Notes: generated by a model from the letters alone, not told the origin. A stretch of 64,000 bases of DNA from Butyricimonas sp. Marseille-P3923 (GCF_900184685.1 NZ_FXXL01000007.1:62001-126000), one strand, 5' to 3'. Counted from the stretch's first letter, positions 41,821-51,175 are shown. Translations and numbers: made by a program.

Positions 41821-43379
41821 ATGAAAGCATATAAAATATTAACGGTCGGGATGTTAGCCTTGTCAGCAACGGCGTGTAATTCGTTTCTGGATGTGACCCC
41901 GGATAACCGTACTGAATTGGACAGTCCCGAGGCTATGAAGGAGTTGCTGGTGTCGGCGTACCCGAGGGCGCATTATTATCACATATGTGAAGTGATGAGT
42001 GACAATGTAGCGGAACGTCTTGTAACCGGAACGCATAGCCGTGCCACGTTGAATAGGCAGATGTACATGTGGGAGGACGGCACAGGGACGGGAACGGATA
42101 ATCCCATTTACGTGTGGACAAATTATTACGAGTCTATAGCGGCAGCCAATATCGTGCTGGAAGCGTTGGAACATGAAGAGGATACAAAGGAGTACGCTGC
42201 CATCAGGGGTGAAGCGTTGGTGTGCAGGGCGTTCTGCCATTTTCTTTTGGTGAACCTTTTGCGGAGCACTATGATCCGGATAAGGCGGAACAGATGTTAG
42301 GAATCCCGTATTGCGTGAAACCGGAAACGGAGGCGATCGTGCATTATAAACGGAATAGCTTGAAAGAGGTGTACGATCGGATCGAAGAGGATTTGCAAAC
42401 GGGTTTGCCTTTGTTGCAGGATCAATCGTACGAGGTGCCGAAGTATCATTTCACGAAGGCGGCGGCTCACGCTTTTGCGGCTCGTTTTTACCAGTATAAG
42501 GCGGAATGGGATAGTGTTATCGTGCATACGACAGCTGCCTTGGGGAGCAGCCCGAAAAGCAAGTTACGCGATTTGAGGAATCCTGCTCAAGCGAACGGGC
42601 GATGGGGGGACAAGGATGCGTATGCCTCGAAATACTTTAAAGTAGACCAACCGTCGCCATTCCTAATGATATCTGCCAAAAGTTGGTGGGCGAGGGATGC
42701 ACAGTCTTTTAGTTTGCATTATGGTATGAAGAAGAATGAACATGCTTCTTTGTTCATGGATAAAAACGTGACAGGTAGTCCGGTGACCGGGACATATGCT
42801 ACATTTTTTGTAATCTCGACTAATTCAGCTGGTTGTGCTCGTATGTATAAGTTTGATGAGTTGTTTATTCGAACGACAATCGGTGCTAGTACAGGGGTTG
42901 GATATGCGGTTTCCACTCTTTTATCGAGTGAAGAGGCTTTGTTGAACCGTGCAGAAGCGTATATCATGAAGAATCAGTTTGATCTGGCCTTGGAGGATAT
43001 CAACTTGTATCTTGGAGAACGGGTTCGGGTGAACAATGATGATGCGCATGCCGATTTTACCCCTTACAAGGTGGACTTGGCTAAAATCAAGGCTTTCTAC
43101 GACGGTCAGGAAGCGTATCCCGATCTGCAGCCTTTTTATTCCGGTACGATATCCGAAAACCAGATGTCCATGTTGAAGTGTGTGGTCGATTGGAGAAGGA
43201 AAGAATTTATGCAGGAAGGTTTGCGCTGGTTCGATATCAAGCGTTTCCATTTGCCCGTGGTTCACACGTTCGAGGTTTCCGGCGAACCGGCAATCACGCT
43301 CACGGGAGATGATTTACGACGAGCCATACAGATTCCGTCCGAGGCGCAGGCTTTCGGGGTAGAGGCTAATCCCCGGTAG
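41821..43379 (+). pseudogene. RagB/SusD family lipoprotein with an apparent 1-nt frameshift (locus B)
   Basis: The first part (41821-42300) has a lipobox ending SATAC (Cys19) and SusD N-terminal sequence up to FCHFLLVNL. It then goes out of frame. The second part continues from AEHYDPDKAEQML to the stop at 43379 and includes SSEEALLNRAEAYI and the RRKEFMQEGLRWFDIKRF end region. Adding one T to the T4 run at 42257-42260 gives LLVNLFAEHYDPD and joins both parts into about 519 aa. This could be a homopolymer sequencing error or a true null allele. The SusD gene is the only one in locus B that is broken. Confidence 0.9.
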
Positions 43380-43404
43380 TGTATTAATTTAAAAACAGTA
43401 GATT

Positions 43405-44265
43405 ATGAAAAAGTATATATTTAGCTTGTTGTTATCCGTGTTGCTGGCTTTTGCGACGGCGTGTTCCGATGATGATCTGGGACCCTCTATTTTTGATACT
43501 TCCGGTGATGAGTTGACAGAGTTGGACCTTTGGTTGCAGGAGAAATTTGTGGATCCTTATAACATAGAGGTGATTTACAAGTGGAAGGATGTCGAGACCA
43601 GTATGGGGTATAATCTTACTCCGCCCAAGGAGGAGAACGCGAAAGGATTGGCAAATGTGTTGCTGAATATCTGGTGTGAACCTTACATGGAGGTCGGCGG
43701 AGCAACCTTTTTCAAGAGCGTATCGCCGAAACAATTGTTGTTTATCGGTTCTTCGCGCTACACGAGTAGCGGAACGGTGACCAAGGGTACTGCCGAGGGA
43801 GGACGTAAAATCGTGATTTTTGAAGTAGACCAGTACGACCGGACGAATGCGACTCGTCTGAAACGGTACATGAAGACCGTACACCACGAGTTTGCCCATA
43901 TTGCGGCACAGACGATCGAGTACCCGAAAGAGTTTGAAACGATCACGCCCAATTACGTGGAAGAGTGGGATAAAATTAAAGATCAGGATGCTTATGACCA
44001 AGGATTTCTTTCCGGTTATGCGATGAGTGAACCGGGAGAGGATTTTGCGGAGATTGTAGGGTTTATGCTTTCCAACAGCGCGGAGGATTGGGAGGCCATG
44101 TTGGATTTGCCTTCCTCGCAGGAGGCGAAGGATAAGTTGAAACAGAAGGTGGAAATGGTGGTCGTGTATTACCGGGATAACTGGAATGTTGATTTATACG
44201 CTTTACAGGCGAGATGCGAGCAGGCATTGAATGACGTGGTGAATGGTGTAACTGTTAATCCTTGA
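43405..44265 (+). CDS. Zinc-binding metallopeptidase lipoprotein (Peptidase_Mx1 type, locus B)
   Basis: This 286-aa protein has a signal peptide and lipobox ATAC (Cys20). The zincin motif VHHEFAHIAAQ has its catalytic core H161-E162-F-A-H165. A downstream SEPGEDFAEIVGF segment (~209-219) probably gives the third ligand. Such lipoproteins (PF15890) are common beside SusCD genes in Bacteroidales and are thought to be surface peptidases, supporting peptide or protein cargo for locus B. It starts 25 nt after susD. Its locus A counterpart lacks the zinc ligands. Confidence 0.88.
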   Translation: MKKYIFSLLLSVLLAFATACSDDDLGPSIFDTSGDELTELDLWLQEKFVDPYNIEVIYKWKDVETSMGYNLTPPKEENAKGLANVLLNIWCEPYMEVGGATFFKSVSPKQLLFIGSSRYTSSGTVTKGTAEGGRKIVIFEVDQYDRTNATRLKRYMKTVHHEFAHIAAQTIEYPKEFETITPNYVEEWDKIKDQDAYDQGFLSGYAMSEPGEDFAEIVGFMLSNSAEDWEAMLDLPSSQEAKDKLKQKVEMVVVYYRDNWNVDLYALQARCEQALNDVVNGVTVNP

Positions 44266-45638
44266 TGAGTATGAAAAAAATGATATATCTATGTATGATT
44301 GCCGGTATGTTGCTGGCGACAGCTTGTTCGGATGATGACGAGTACGTGTTTTCCGAGTTGCCGAGCGAGCGGATAGAGGCTTTTCGGACAGAATGTGAAA
44401 CAGCCTTGAAGGGGGCTGCCGACGGGTGGAAGTTTGTTTATTATCCCCAGAAAGGGAGTTATGGCGGTTTTACTTTCCTGTTCCGGTTCAAGGAGAAAAA
44501 CCGGGTGGAAATGACGAGTGATTTCGAGACGGAGGTGGGGGATTATTCTTACAATCTTAATCTCTCGGAGGGGCTGGTGCTGACGTTCGACTCGTACAGT
44601 CCGATACACCGTTTGGCGAACCCGGGGTATGCGTCTCCCGTCCGGGACGGTAATAAAGGGTTCGGTCTGGAAGGAGATTTCGAGTTTATCGTGAAAGACG
44701 TGGGGGACGGTGTGATTGAATTGATTGGGAAAAAGACACGGGTGGAGTTGAACATGGAGAAAGCCACTGCCGCAGATTGGAGTACCGTGGAGAAGTTGGC
44801 GGAAATGGCCGGGTATTTCGTGTTGGGAAATGCCGGATTGGGTATGATGGTAAACGGTGAACTGGTTGTTGGCGGACACGTGGAACTGGATGATATATTC
44901 CATATTTGCACGATGGCTTACAAAGACGTGGAGGGGAATACCGTCACGGTGTCTGTCCCGTATATCATCACGGCGGAGGGATGCCGCTTCGATAATGACG
45001 TGGAAGTTGCCGGGGTGAAATTCAACGGGTTGGAAATTGATTTGAGCAATGGCGTTACCAATCGGGAGTTCGTGTCTAACGATGCCGACGGGGCGATTCG
45101 TTTCTTTATCATGGATCTTTCTCCTCTGAACTTGACTCCCGGACAGGTGCCGACATTTGTCCCTAACAAGTATATCGCTTCTGTCGATATGTTGAAGAAT
45201 AATAACGAGTATATTATCACGGACATGAGCGATGGCTTGAAAGCGGAATGGGAGGCTTTGAAAGAAGAATATCCGAATTTCGTTAAATTTACGCTGGAGA
45301 TGGATCGTAAATCCGGTTACGAGGGATCATTCCGGGTGACGGCTGTTAATAGCGCGGACGGAAAGGAGAAGAGCCATAATTACGATTTCGGTACATTTAC
45401 TTTATTGAATAATGCGATAAACCAAGTGCGGTTCGATAACAGTAAGAAGAGTCATTCCACGTCTTCCGGTTTCACGGATAAAGATTTGTATGACAAGGAT
45501 AAAAACGAGCACGTGGGAGTTATTTATGATGCATTTTTTAGTAGTAAAGGTTTCACGGTTATCCGGGATACGGAAGAGGTGTTCTGGATTAGAAGTATTG
45601 CAGACCCGAACAAATGGATGAAATTGGAAGCCGATTAG
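44265..45638 (+). CDS. DUF4302 domain lipoprotein (locus B)
   Basis: This lipoprotein of about 457 aa begins at ATG 44265, which overlaps the previous stop (TGATG); ATG 44271 (MKKMIYL) is equally possible. The lipobox LATAC is near residue 21. The sequence matches the DUF4302 family, found beside SusCD and metallopeptidase genes: an N-terminal ERIEAFRTECETALKGAADGWKF (~35-58) followed by YGGFTFLFRFKEKNRVEM, then beta-rich repeats. The function is unknown; surface exposure and a role in cargo binding are inferred from context. It is the last gene of the operon, before a terminator. Confidence 0.88.
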   Translation: MSMKKMIYLCMIAGMLLATACSDDDEYVFSELPSERIEAFRTECETALKGAADGWKFVYYPQKGSYGGFTFLFRFKEKNRVEMTSDFETEVGDYSYNLNLSEGLVLTFDSYSPIHRLANPGYASPVRDGNKGFGLEGDFEFIVKDVGDGVIELIGKKTRVELNMEKATAADWSTVEKLAEMAGYFVLGNAGLGMMVNGELVVGGHVELDDIFHICTMAYKDVEGNTVTVSVPYIITAEGCRFDNDVEVAGVKFNGLEIDLSNGVTNREFVSNDADGAIRFFIMDLSPLNLTPGQVPTFVPNKYIASVDMLKNNNEYIITDMSDGLKAEWEALKEEYPNFVKFTLEMDRKSGYEGSFRVTAVNSADGKEKSHNYDFGTFTLLNNAINQVRFDNSKKSHSTSSGFTDKDLYDKDKNEHVGVIYDAFFSSKGFTVIRDTEEVFWIRSIADPNKWMKLEAD

Positions 45639-45653
45639 TTTTTTTGTATATCT

Positions 45654-45693
45654 TACCGGGAATTAGGGTACGGAGGATTCCCGGTAGTTTTTT
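45654..45693 (+). terminator. Rho-independent terminator of locus B
   Basis: TACCGGGAAT (45654-45663) and ATTCCCGGTA (45677-45686) form a perfect 10-bp stem followed by GTTTTTT. It ends 11 nt before the phosphatase gene, which must therefore have read-through or its own start nearby. Confidence 0.88.
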
Positions 45694-45704
45694 AAGTTTG
45701 AATT

Positions 45705-46832
45705 ATGAAATGGTTTAGAGGATATATATTCTTTTTATTTTTCCTGTTATGTAGCGGGTTGTGTATTGCCCAAGATAAAGAAAAGCAGCAGGATGGGTTG
45801 TCGGTTGACGGACCTTACGTGATGTATGATTCTACCGGGGGAGTACGTGTGGTGCGGGTAGACGAACGGGGAGTTTTGCGGGATACGGTGTACGCCGACC
45901 TGCCTGCGGGGTTTACCCTTGAAGTGGTGTCCGAGAGAGGCGGGCATCGTTTTCGGGTACCGCTTCATCTGATAGAACGCCCGGCATGGAAGACTGGACA
46001 GAAGGAGAAAACGTTGATTATTTCGGATCCTCACGGTGATCTCGAAAGTTTTATTTCCGTGTTACGTAACAATGGCGTGATCGGGAAAGATTATAATTGG
46101 AAATTCGGGAAAAATCAGGTTATCATCATTGGTGATGTGTTTGACCGGGGAAAAGACGTGTTGCCTATCTTCTGGCTGATCTATAAACTGGAACAGGAAG
46201 CACGTGAAGCCGGAGGGGTGATGACTTTCATGTTGGGGAATCACGAAGAAATGGTGTTGCGCAATAATCTGAAATATACCCGTGGTAAATACAAGAATCT
46301 GGCGGATTCTCTTGGCATGAAGTATGCTGATTTATGGCACGGGAATAGCGAGTTGGGGCGTTGGTTGCGTTCCCGCAACTTGATGCAGATCGTGGGCAAT
46401 AATCTTTTCGTGCATGCCGGGTTAAGCAAGGAGTTTACCGGTATGGGGAATAGCGTGACGGAGGTAAACGAGGAGATGGGGCGTTCTGTTTTCTTCGACA
46501 AGGAGAAGCGGAAGGTTTTGTCTGCACTATCCGATTCTATTTATTGTGACCGGGGGCCCTTCTGGTTCCGGGGCATGGTGAAAGACGACGAAAAATACCG
46601 CCCGTCCACGTCCGCCGATGTTGATCGGATTTTATCTCGATATGGTGTAGGGCGTGTATTCGTGGGACACACGATATTTGACGACGTGACTTCTTTCTTT
46701 GACGGGAGGGTCGTTGCCGTGAACGTGAATAACCAAAAGAACCGTGAAGCGGGTAAAGGAAGGGGGATTTTGATGCAAGGTGATAAGTTGTACGTGGTGT
46801 ACGACAAAGGCAAACCTCGTGAATTTAAATAA
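45705..46832 (+). CDS. Secreted PPP-type metallophosphoesterase
   Basis: This 375-aa protein has a signal peptide (KWFRGYIFFLFFLLCSGLCIA). Its metallophosphoesterase core has all conserved blocks: SDPHGD (D108, H110), GDVFDRG (143-149), LGNHEEM (~181), HAGLS and VGHTIFD (~320). The arrangement GDxHGD/GDxxDRG/GNHE is that of the PPP phosphatases and Shewanella-type secreted calcineurin-like phosphatases. It would bind two metal ions and act in the periplasm. The exact substrate (phosphoprotein, nucleotide or other) cannot be read from the sequence. It lies behind the locus B terminator and has no visible consensus promoter of its own. Confidence 0.88.
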   Translation: MKWFRGYIFFLFFLLCSGLCIAQDKEKQQDGLSVDGPYVMYDSTGGVRVVRVDERGVLRDTVYADLPAGFTLEVVSERGGHRFRVPLHLIERPAWKTGQKEKTLIISDPHGDLESFISVLRNNGVIGKDYNWKFGKNQVIIIGDVFDRGKDVLPIFWLIYKLEQEAREAGGVMTFMLGNHEEMVLRNNLKYTRGKYKNLADSLGMKYADLWHGNSELGRWLRSRNLMQIVGNNLFVHAGLSKEFTGMGNSVTEVNEEMGRSVFFDKEKRKVLSALSDSIYCDRGPFWFRGMVKDDEKYRPSTSADVDRILSRYGVGRVFVGHTIFDDVTSFFDGRVVAVNVNNQKNREAGKGRGILMQGDKLYVVYDKGKPREFK

Positions 46833-46837
46833 AAATG

Positions 46838-46875
46838 TTAAGGCTGCCTGTGCATGGGCAGCCTTAATATTTTTA
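46838..46875. terminator. Bidirectional terminator between the phosphatase and acyl-CoA synthetase genes
   Basis: TTAAGGCTGCC (46838-46848) and GGCAGCCTTAA (46857-46867) form a perfect 11-bp stem. T-rich tracts lie on both strands, fitting the convergent genes on either side. Confidence 0.88.
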
Positions 46876-48522
46876 TTGATACAAGAAACGTTTTATGCTT
46901 TTCTTGGGGGTTTTTTCGAACTCCTCGTTGTATATTTTCACGTTGGTGATTTGGCTGTATGCCGGGAGTGTTTCGTTTACTTGCTTTTTATTCTCTTCCA
47001 TGATGGCGGCAATCATCTCGTCCGAATTTTTGTGATCGGCGTTGATTGCCTCGAAATCCGGGTAGATTAAGGCGGTCAGTTTTCCGTCTTTTTCCACGAC
47101 GATGGATTCGCAGACGTAGGGCAGGTTGTTCAATTGGTCTTCGATCTCTTCCGGGTAGATATTCTGTCCGCTGGGACCTAGAATCATGTTCTTGGAACGT
47201 CCTTTGATGAAGAGGTTGCCTTCTTCGTCAATTAACCCGAGGTCACCTGTGCGCAGCCATCCGTCGGGAGTGAACGCAGCGTGTGTTGCCGATTCGTTTT
47301 TGTAATACCCGAGCATCACGTTGTCCCCCTTGGCAAGAATCTCACCGACGATATGGGCGGGATCGGGAGAATCAATTTTCAATTCCATGCGGGGTACAGC
47401 CCGTCCGCAGGAGCCTTTTTTGAAGGTTTCCCATCCCGCGTAGGAGAGGATGGGGCCACATTCTGTCATCCCGTAGCCCACGGTGTAGGGAAAATTGATG
47501 GAACGAAGGAATTCTTCCACTTCTTTGTTGAGTGCGGCACCCCCGATGATCAATTCCTTGAAGTTGCCCCCGAATGCATCGATCACCTTTTGACGGATGG
47601 AGTTTTTTACTTTCTTGTCAAGTAGCGGCAGGTTCAGCATAAGTTTGATTAGCGGCTTTTCCAAAGAAGGTAATACTTTCTTCCGGATGATTTTTTCTAT
47701 AATCAGGGGAACTGAAATAATCAGGTTCGGGCGGATTGTCGAGAACGCATCCGCTATGATCTTGGGGGAAGGGGTACGTGTTAGGAAAAACACGTGTGCC
47801 CCGCTGGCAAACTCGTATATAAACTCGAAAGCTAGCCCGTACATGTGAGCCATGGGCAACATGGAGATCACTTGTTCTCCGGGCATTTTCCCGAATACGC
47901 CGAACGCGAACGCCAAGTTCGACCATAAACTGCGGTAGGGGAGCATAACTCCTTTCGAGAAACTGGTTGTTCCCGACGTGTAGTTGATGATCGCCAGTTC
48001 TTCCGGCTTGTCATACGTGTACGAAACGTCTTCCGGTCGGAACCGATCGGGATATTTCTTCCCGAACAGTTCGTTCAATCGTTCCCGCGCGTGCGTCAAT
48101 GTATGGCTGCGTGATACGATTGTCGAATAATCCTCTATGGCAAGGATCCCTTCCAGCGCTTCCATGGACGCCTCGTTCAGACCTTCCCACACGACACTGC
48201 CCACGAAAAGCAAACGAGCTTCCGAGTGGTTGACGATGTTGTGGATATTATCCGGTTTAAATTCGTTAAGGATAGGAATGGCAACCGCCCCGTATGTAAG
48301 CGTGGCGAGGAATGCGATTCCCCAGTTCGTGGAGTTTCTACCGCACAGTGCGATTTTATCTCCTTTCTTGATGCCCGCGTGTTCGAACAAGATATGTAAC
48401 TTCTCGATCTTACGGGCAACGTCTTTGTAGTTGCAATTTACTCCTTGGTAGTCCGTCAGTGCCGGACGTTCCCAGTTTTCCTTGATACTACTTTCAATAT
48501 AATAGATAAAACTTTCTTCCAT
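46873..48522 (-). CDS. Long-chain fatty acid--CoA ligase / AMP-binding synthetase, paralogue 1
   Basis: This 549-aa ANL-superfamily enzyme has an adenylation P-loop INYTSGTTSFSKGVMLPY (~180-197) and GYGMTECGPILSYAG (~345-359). A hinge region DLGLIDEEGNLFIKGRSKNMI (~425-445) and a C-terminal lysine in FEKTPKKSIKRFLY complete it. The P-loop has SFSKG where the usual form is SxPKG (its paralogue at 49447 has SSPKG). It activates fatty acids to acyl-AMP and acyl-CoA. A TTTG-N19-TACCTTTG promoter lies at 48549-48579. Length and domain order match FadD-type synthetases; the acyl chain is unknown. Confidence 0.9.
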   Translation of the reverse strand: MEESFIYYIESSIKENWERPALTDYQGVNCNYKDVARKIEKLHILFEHAGIKKGDKIALCGRNSTNWGIAFLATLTYGAVAIPILNEFKPDNIHNIVNHSEARLLFVGSVVWEGLNEASMEALEGILAIEDYSTIVSRSHTLTHARERLNELFGKKYPDRFRPEDVSYTYDKPEELAIINYTSGTTSFSKGVMLPYRSLWSNLAFAFGVFGKMPGEQVISMLPMAHMYGLAFEFIYEFASGAHVFFLTRTPSPKIIADAFSTIRPNLIISVPLIIEKIIRKKVLPSLEKPLIKLMLNLPLLDKKVKNSIRQKVIDAFGGNFKELIIGGAALNKEVEEFLRSINFPYTVGYGMTECGPILSYAGWETFKKGSCGRAVPRMELKIDSPDPAHIVGEILAKGDNVMLGYYKNESATHAAFTPDGWLRTGDLGLIDEEGNLFIKGRSKNMILGPSGQNIYPEEIEDQLNNLPYVCESIVVEKDGKLTALIYPDFEAINADHKNSDEMIAAIMEENKKQVNETLPAYSQITNVKIYNEEFEKTPKKSIKRFLYQ

Positions 48523-48548
48523 CTCTCAGGTAACTTTCAAACAAATAG

Positions 48549-48579
48549 CAAAGGTACGAATAAGTTTGTAAAGTCCAAA
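48549..48579 (-). promoter_or_regulatory. Consensus promoter of acyl-CoA synthetase paralogue 1
   Basis: On the minus strand, TTTG (48579-48576), a 19-nt spacer and TACCTTTG (48556-48549) match the Bacteroidetes consensus. The -33 box lies inside the AT-rich arm of the repeat at 48570-48705. Confidence 0.75.
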
Positions 48580-48705
48580 GGTCTATAAAGTCCATAAGGT
48601 CACGGGCGTCCTTCGGACAGTGTTTATCGGCAGCAAACGCTGCCGTAGACAAAGCGCCCCGCAGGGGTTCATGGACTTTACAGACCTTATGGACCTTATA
48701 GCCCC
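48570..48705. repeat. Compound inverted element with three-hairpin core (copy 2)
   Basis: The AT-rich words TCTATAAAGTCCATAAGG (~48583-48600) and GACCTTATGGACCTTATAG (~48682-48701) flank a core (48602-48671). The core has hairpins GTCCTTCGGAC, CGGCAGCAAACGCTGCCG and CCCCGCAGGGG. The order is the reverse of that at 14760-14828, so it is an inverted copy. The stop codon of the DUF4251 gene lies inside its right arm. Confidence 0.8.
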
Positions 48706-49277
48706 ATCGCTTTTTTCTTGTCTTCAGGTATCGGGGTTAATTTGCCGCTGTAAGAGATGGATGCCCGGTTGTTGCTGGTCACGTTGACCGTGCATTTCCC
48801 GTTGCCGTATACCTCGATGTAGAAATTGAAGACATCGTTATTATTGCGGACATTGAACTTGTACTCGATATAGTTCTTTTTCCGCTTGTTGATTACTTTG
48901 AATGACTCGTCTTTTATTTCGGCTTTCTCAAATTCCACGCCACCGCCTTCACCGTAAGGTACCGAATATGCCCGTCCGAAGAACGGCAGGCGTCCCGTGG
49001 CCACCGTGTCGAGCATAAATATTTGCCCTTGGTTGGTTGCCAGAGAAACATAGCCGTCACCACCGATACGTTTTTGCCCGTATTTGGAGTTAATGGTTAT
49101 GCTACCGCTGCCACTAGGGTAGGCTGCGTCTACTTCGATGTAGAACATCCGGCTTTTCATCAGTTTCTCGATCTTGTTCAACGCGGCCGTGTCCGCTTTT
49201 TGTTTTTTCTCTGCTACCGCGAAAAGGCAGGAGAATAAAAGTATTCCTATTGGAATGATTCTTTTCAATGTTTTCAT
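48696..49277 (-). CDS. DUF4251 domain protein, secreted
   Basis: This 193-aa protein has a signal peptide (KRIIPIGILLFSCLFAVA) with no lipobox. A beta-rich body follows, with strands such as MFYIEVDAAYPSGSGSITINSKYGQK, SLATNQGQIFMLDTV, KFNVRNNNDVFNFYIEVYGNGKCTVNVTSNNR and ISYSGKLTPI. It matches the DUF4251 family of Bacteroidales periplasmic or surface proteins of unknown function. The stop codon falls in the repeat at 48570-48705. It lies between two paralogous acyl-CoA synthetase genes on the same strand, which may mean a functional link or simple insertion between duplicates. A TAACTTTG -7 element is seen at 49308-49301. Confidence 0.85.
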   Translation of the reverse strand: MKTLKRIIPIGILLFSCLFAVAEKKQKADTAALNKIEKLMKSRMFYIEVDAAYPSGSGSITINSKYGQKRIGGDGYVSLATNQGQIFMLDTVATGRLPFFGRAYSVPYGEGGGVEFEKAEIKDESFKVINKRKKNYIEYKFNVRNNNDVFNFYIEVYGNGKCTVNVTSNNRASISYSGKLTPIPEDKKKAMGL

Positions 49278-49282
49278 GGTGT

Positions 49283-49446
49283 TACTTGTTTTGCCGAAGG
49301 CAAAGTTACATTCGCCTTCGGCGAGTTTCAGGTTTCATACGCCTTCGGCTAGTTGCATTTGCCTGTGGCAAGTTTATATTTACTTTTGCTAAGTTACGAA
49401 ATATATTTGGTTTTTGCAAATGATGTTTTTGCCTTCGGCAAAACCG
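49283..49446. repeat. TTGCC/GGCAA hairpin cluster between DUF4251 and synthetase 2
   Basis: About five hairpin words occur: TTTGCCGAAGGCAAA (~49290-49304), TCGCCTTCGGCGA, ACGCCTTCGGCT, TTTGCCTGTGGCAAG and TTTTGCCTTCGGCAAAA (~49427-49443). They are joined by GTTACA, GTTTCA and GTTGCA-type linkers. The last copy ends three bases from the synthetase 2 stop codon. Confidence 0.85.
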
Positions 49447-51093
49447 TTATTGATATAAAAATCTCTTTATACTTCGTTTCGGGGTTTTCTCGAACTCTTC
49501 CTCGTGGATTTGTATGCGGGCAAGCTGACTGTATGCAGGGAGTTGCTGGTTGATAGTCTTGCGTGTCTCGTTGATAATCTTGTTAAGGGCTTCTTTTGTG
49601 ACTTTGTTCTGTTTCATCGCTTCCGCATCGGGATAGACGAGGGCGACGAGTTTGCCTTCCCGTTCAATGACGAGTGATTCCGCCACGTAGGGTTGTGCGT
49701 TCAAGATGTCTTCAATTTCTTCCGGGTAGATATTCTGCCCGCTGGGACCGAGGATAAGGCTTTTGCTACGTCCTTTGATATAGAGATAACCGTCCGCATC
49801 CAATACCCCCAGATCTCCGGTATGAAGCCAGCCGTCCGGGGCGAGTACGGCTTCTGTCGCTTCGGGATTGTTATAGTAACCGTCCATGACGTTTGCTCCT
49901 TTCGTGAATATCTCACCCACTTTATTAAAAGGATCATCAGAGTCAATTTTGATCTCCATCCGGTCGACGGCTTTGCCGCAAGAGGTGGGACGGAAGGTTT
50001 GCCAATGGTCGAAAGCAATTGCCGGACCACATTCCGTCATGCCGTATCCCACGGTGTAAGGGAATTTCACGGAATGGAGGAAGGCTTCCACTTCTTTATT
50101 CAATGCCGCACCGCCGACGGCGAGCAGTTTGAAACGTCCGCCGAAAGCGTCAAGTATCTGTTGTTTGATCTTGTGACGGATTTTACCGCCGATCACGGGT
50201 ATTTTCAGCATCAATTTGATGTGGAAGCGTTCCAACTGGGGTAATACCCGACTCTTGATGATTTTCTCGATGATCAGCGGTACTGCCACGATGAGGTGCG
50301 GACGGATGTCGGCAAAGACTTCACCCAGAATCTTCGGGGAGGGCATTTTCTGTAAGAAATAGATATGTATGCCGCTGGCGAACGGGTAAATAAACTCGAA
50401 AGCAAGCCCGTACATGTGTGCCATGGTAAGGATGGACACGAGTTTCTCGCCGGGTGTGTATCCCATCTGGTCGAGGGCGTAGCGAAGATTCGACCACATA
50501 CTGCGATAAGGTAGCATCACGCCTTTGGGGGAACTGGTTGTCCCCGAGGTATAGTTAATCATTGCCAGTTCCCCGGGACGTTCCACCCGGTAGTGTATGT
50601 CTTTTAATTGAAGACCTTCCGGGTGCTTTAACTTGAACAGTTCTTCCAAGATAAGAGCCGTTTCCCGCAAAGAGGCATTCTCCGAGGAGATAACGGAATA
50701 GTCCGCCATGGCGATTATTCCCGTGAGATTAGGCATTTGCTCGTGGTCGATGTTGTCCCACACGGATTTACCCACAAAGAGCAGGCGAGCCTCGGAGTGA
50801 TTAATGATATGGTGTATGGTGTCCGGTCGGAATTCGTTCAATATGGGCACGGCTACGGCACCGTAAGTCAGCGTGGCAAGAAAGGTTATTCCCCAGTTTG
50901 AAGTATTGCGGCTGCACAAGGCGATTTTGTCACCCGGACGGATGCCGCTTCTCTCGAACAAGATATGCAATTTTTCGATCCAACGAGCCACGTCTTTATA
51001 GTTATGTTCCGCACCTTGATAATCCGTGAGAGAGGGGAGGTGCCAGTGTTCTTTTATGCTGTGTTCTATTAGTTTTAAGAAACTTTGTTCCAT
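49447..51093 (-). CDS. Long-chain fatty acid--CoA ligase / AMP-binding synthetase, paralogue 2
   Basis: This protein of about 548 aa starts at ATG 51093 (MEQSFLKLIEH), where it aligns with the start of the paralogue at 46873. The frame is open for 67 codons upstream, but that part is translated repeat sequence and is not genuine. Motifs are the P-loop INYTSGTTSSPKGVMLPY, GYGMTECGPAIAFDH, hinge DLGVLDADGYLYIKGRSKSLI and a C-terminal FEKTPKRSIKRFLY. The two paralogues are similar along their whole length. It is likely a fatty acid or aryl acid CoA ligase in the cytoplasm or at the membrane. The canonical SSPKG contrasts with SFSKG in paralogue 1. Confidence 0.9.
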   Translation of the reverse strand: MEQSFLKLIEHSIKEHWHLPSLTDYQGAEHNYKDVARWIEKLHILFERSGIRPGDKIALCSRNTSNWGITFLATLTYGAVAVPILNEFRPDTIHHIINHSEARLLFVGKSVWDNIDHEQMPNLTGIIAMADYSVISSENASLRETALILEELFKLKHPEGLQLKDIHYRVERPGELAMINYTSGTTSSPKGVMLPYRSMWSNLRYALDQMGYTPGEKLVSILTMAHMYGLAFEFIYPFASGIHIYFLQKMPSPKILGEVFADIRPHLIVAVPLIIEKIIKSRVLPQLERFHIKLMLKIPVIGGKIRHKIKQQILDAFGGRFKLLAVGGAALNKEVEAFLHSVKFPYTVGYGMTECGPAIAFDHWQTFRPTSCGKAVDRMEIKIDSDDPFNKVGEIFTKGANVMDGYYNNPEATEAVLAPDGWLHTGDLGVLDADGYLYIKGRSKSLILGPSGQNIYPEEIEDILNAQPYVAESLVIEREGKLVALVYPDAEAMKQNKVTKEALNKIINETRKTINQQLPAYSQLARIQIHEEEFEKTPKRSIKRFLYQ

Positions 51094-51175
51094 GACAAAT
51101 CTAATTAATCGGTTAAGAATGTTATCCTTGGTTATACTGAAAATAGCACGGAAAAGTTCGAGGAGGTGATAAAGA

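Noticed and set aside
49283-49446. Possible CRISPR array
   Set aside because: The repeats are short hairpins of unequal length and spacing without unique equal-length spacers, and no cas gene is in the window.
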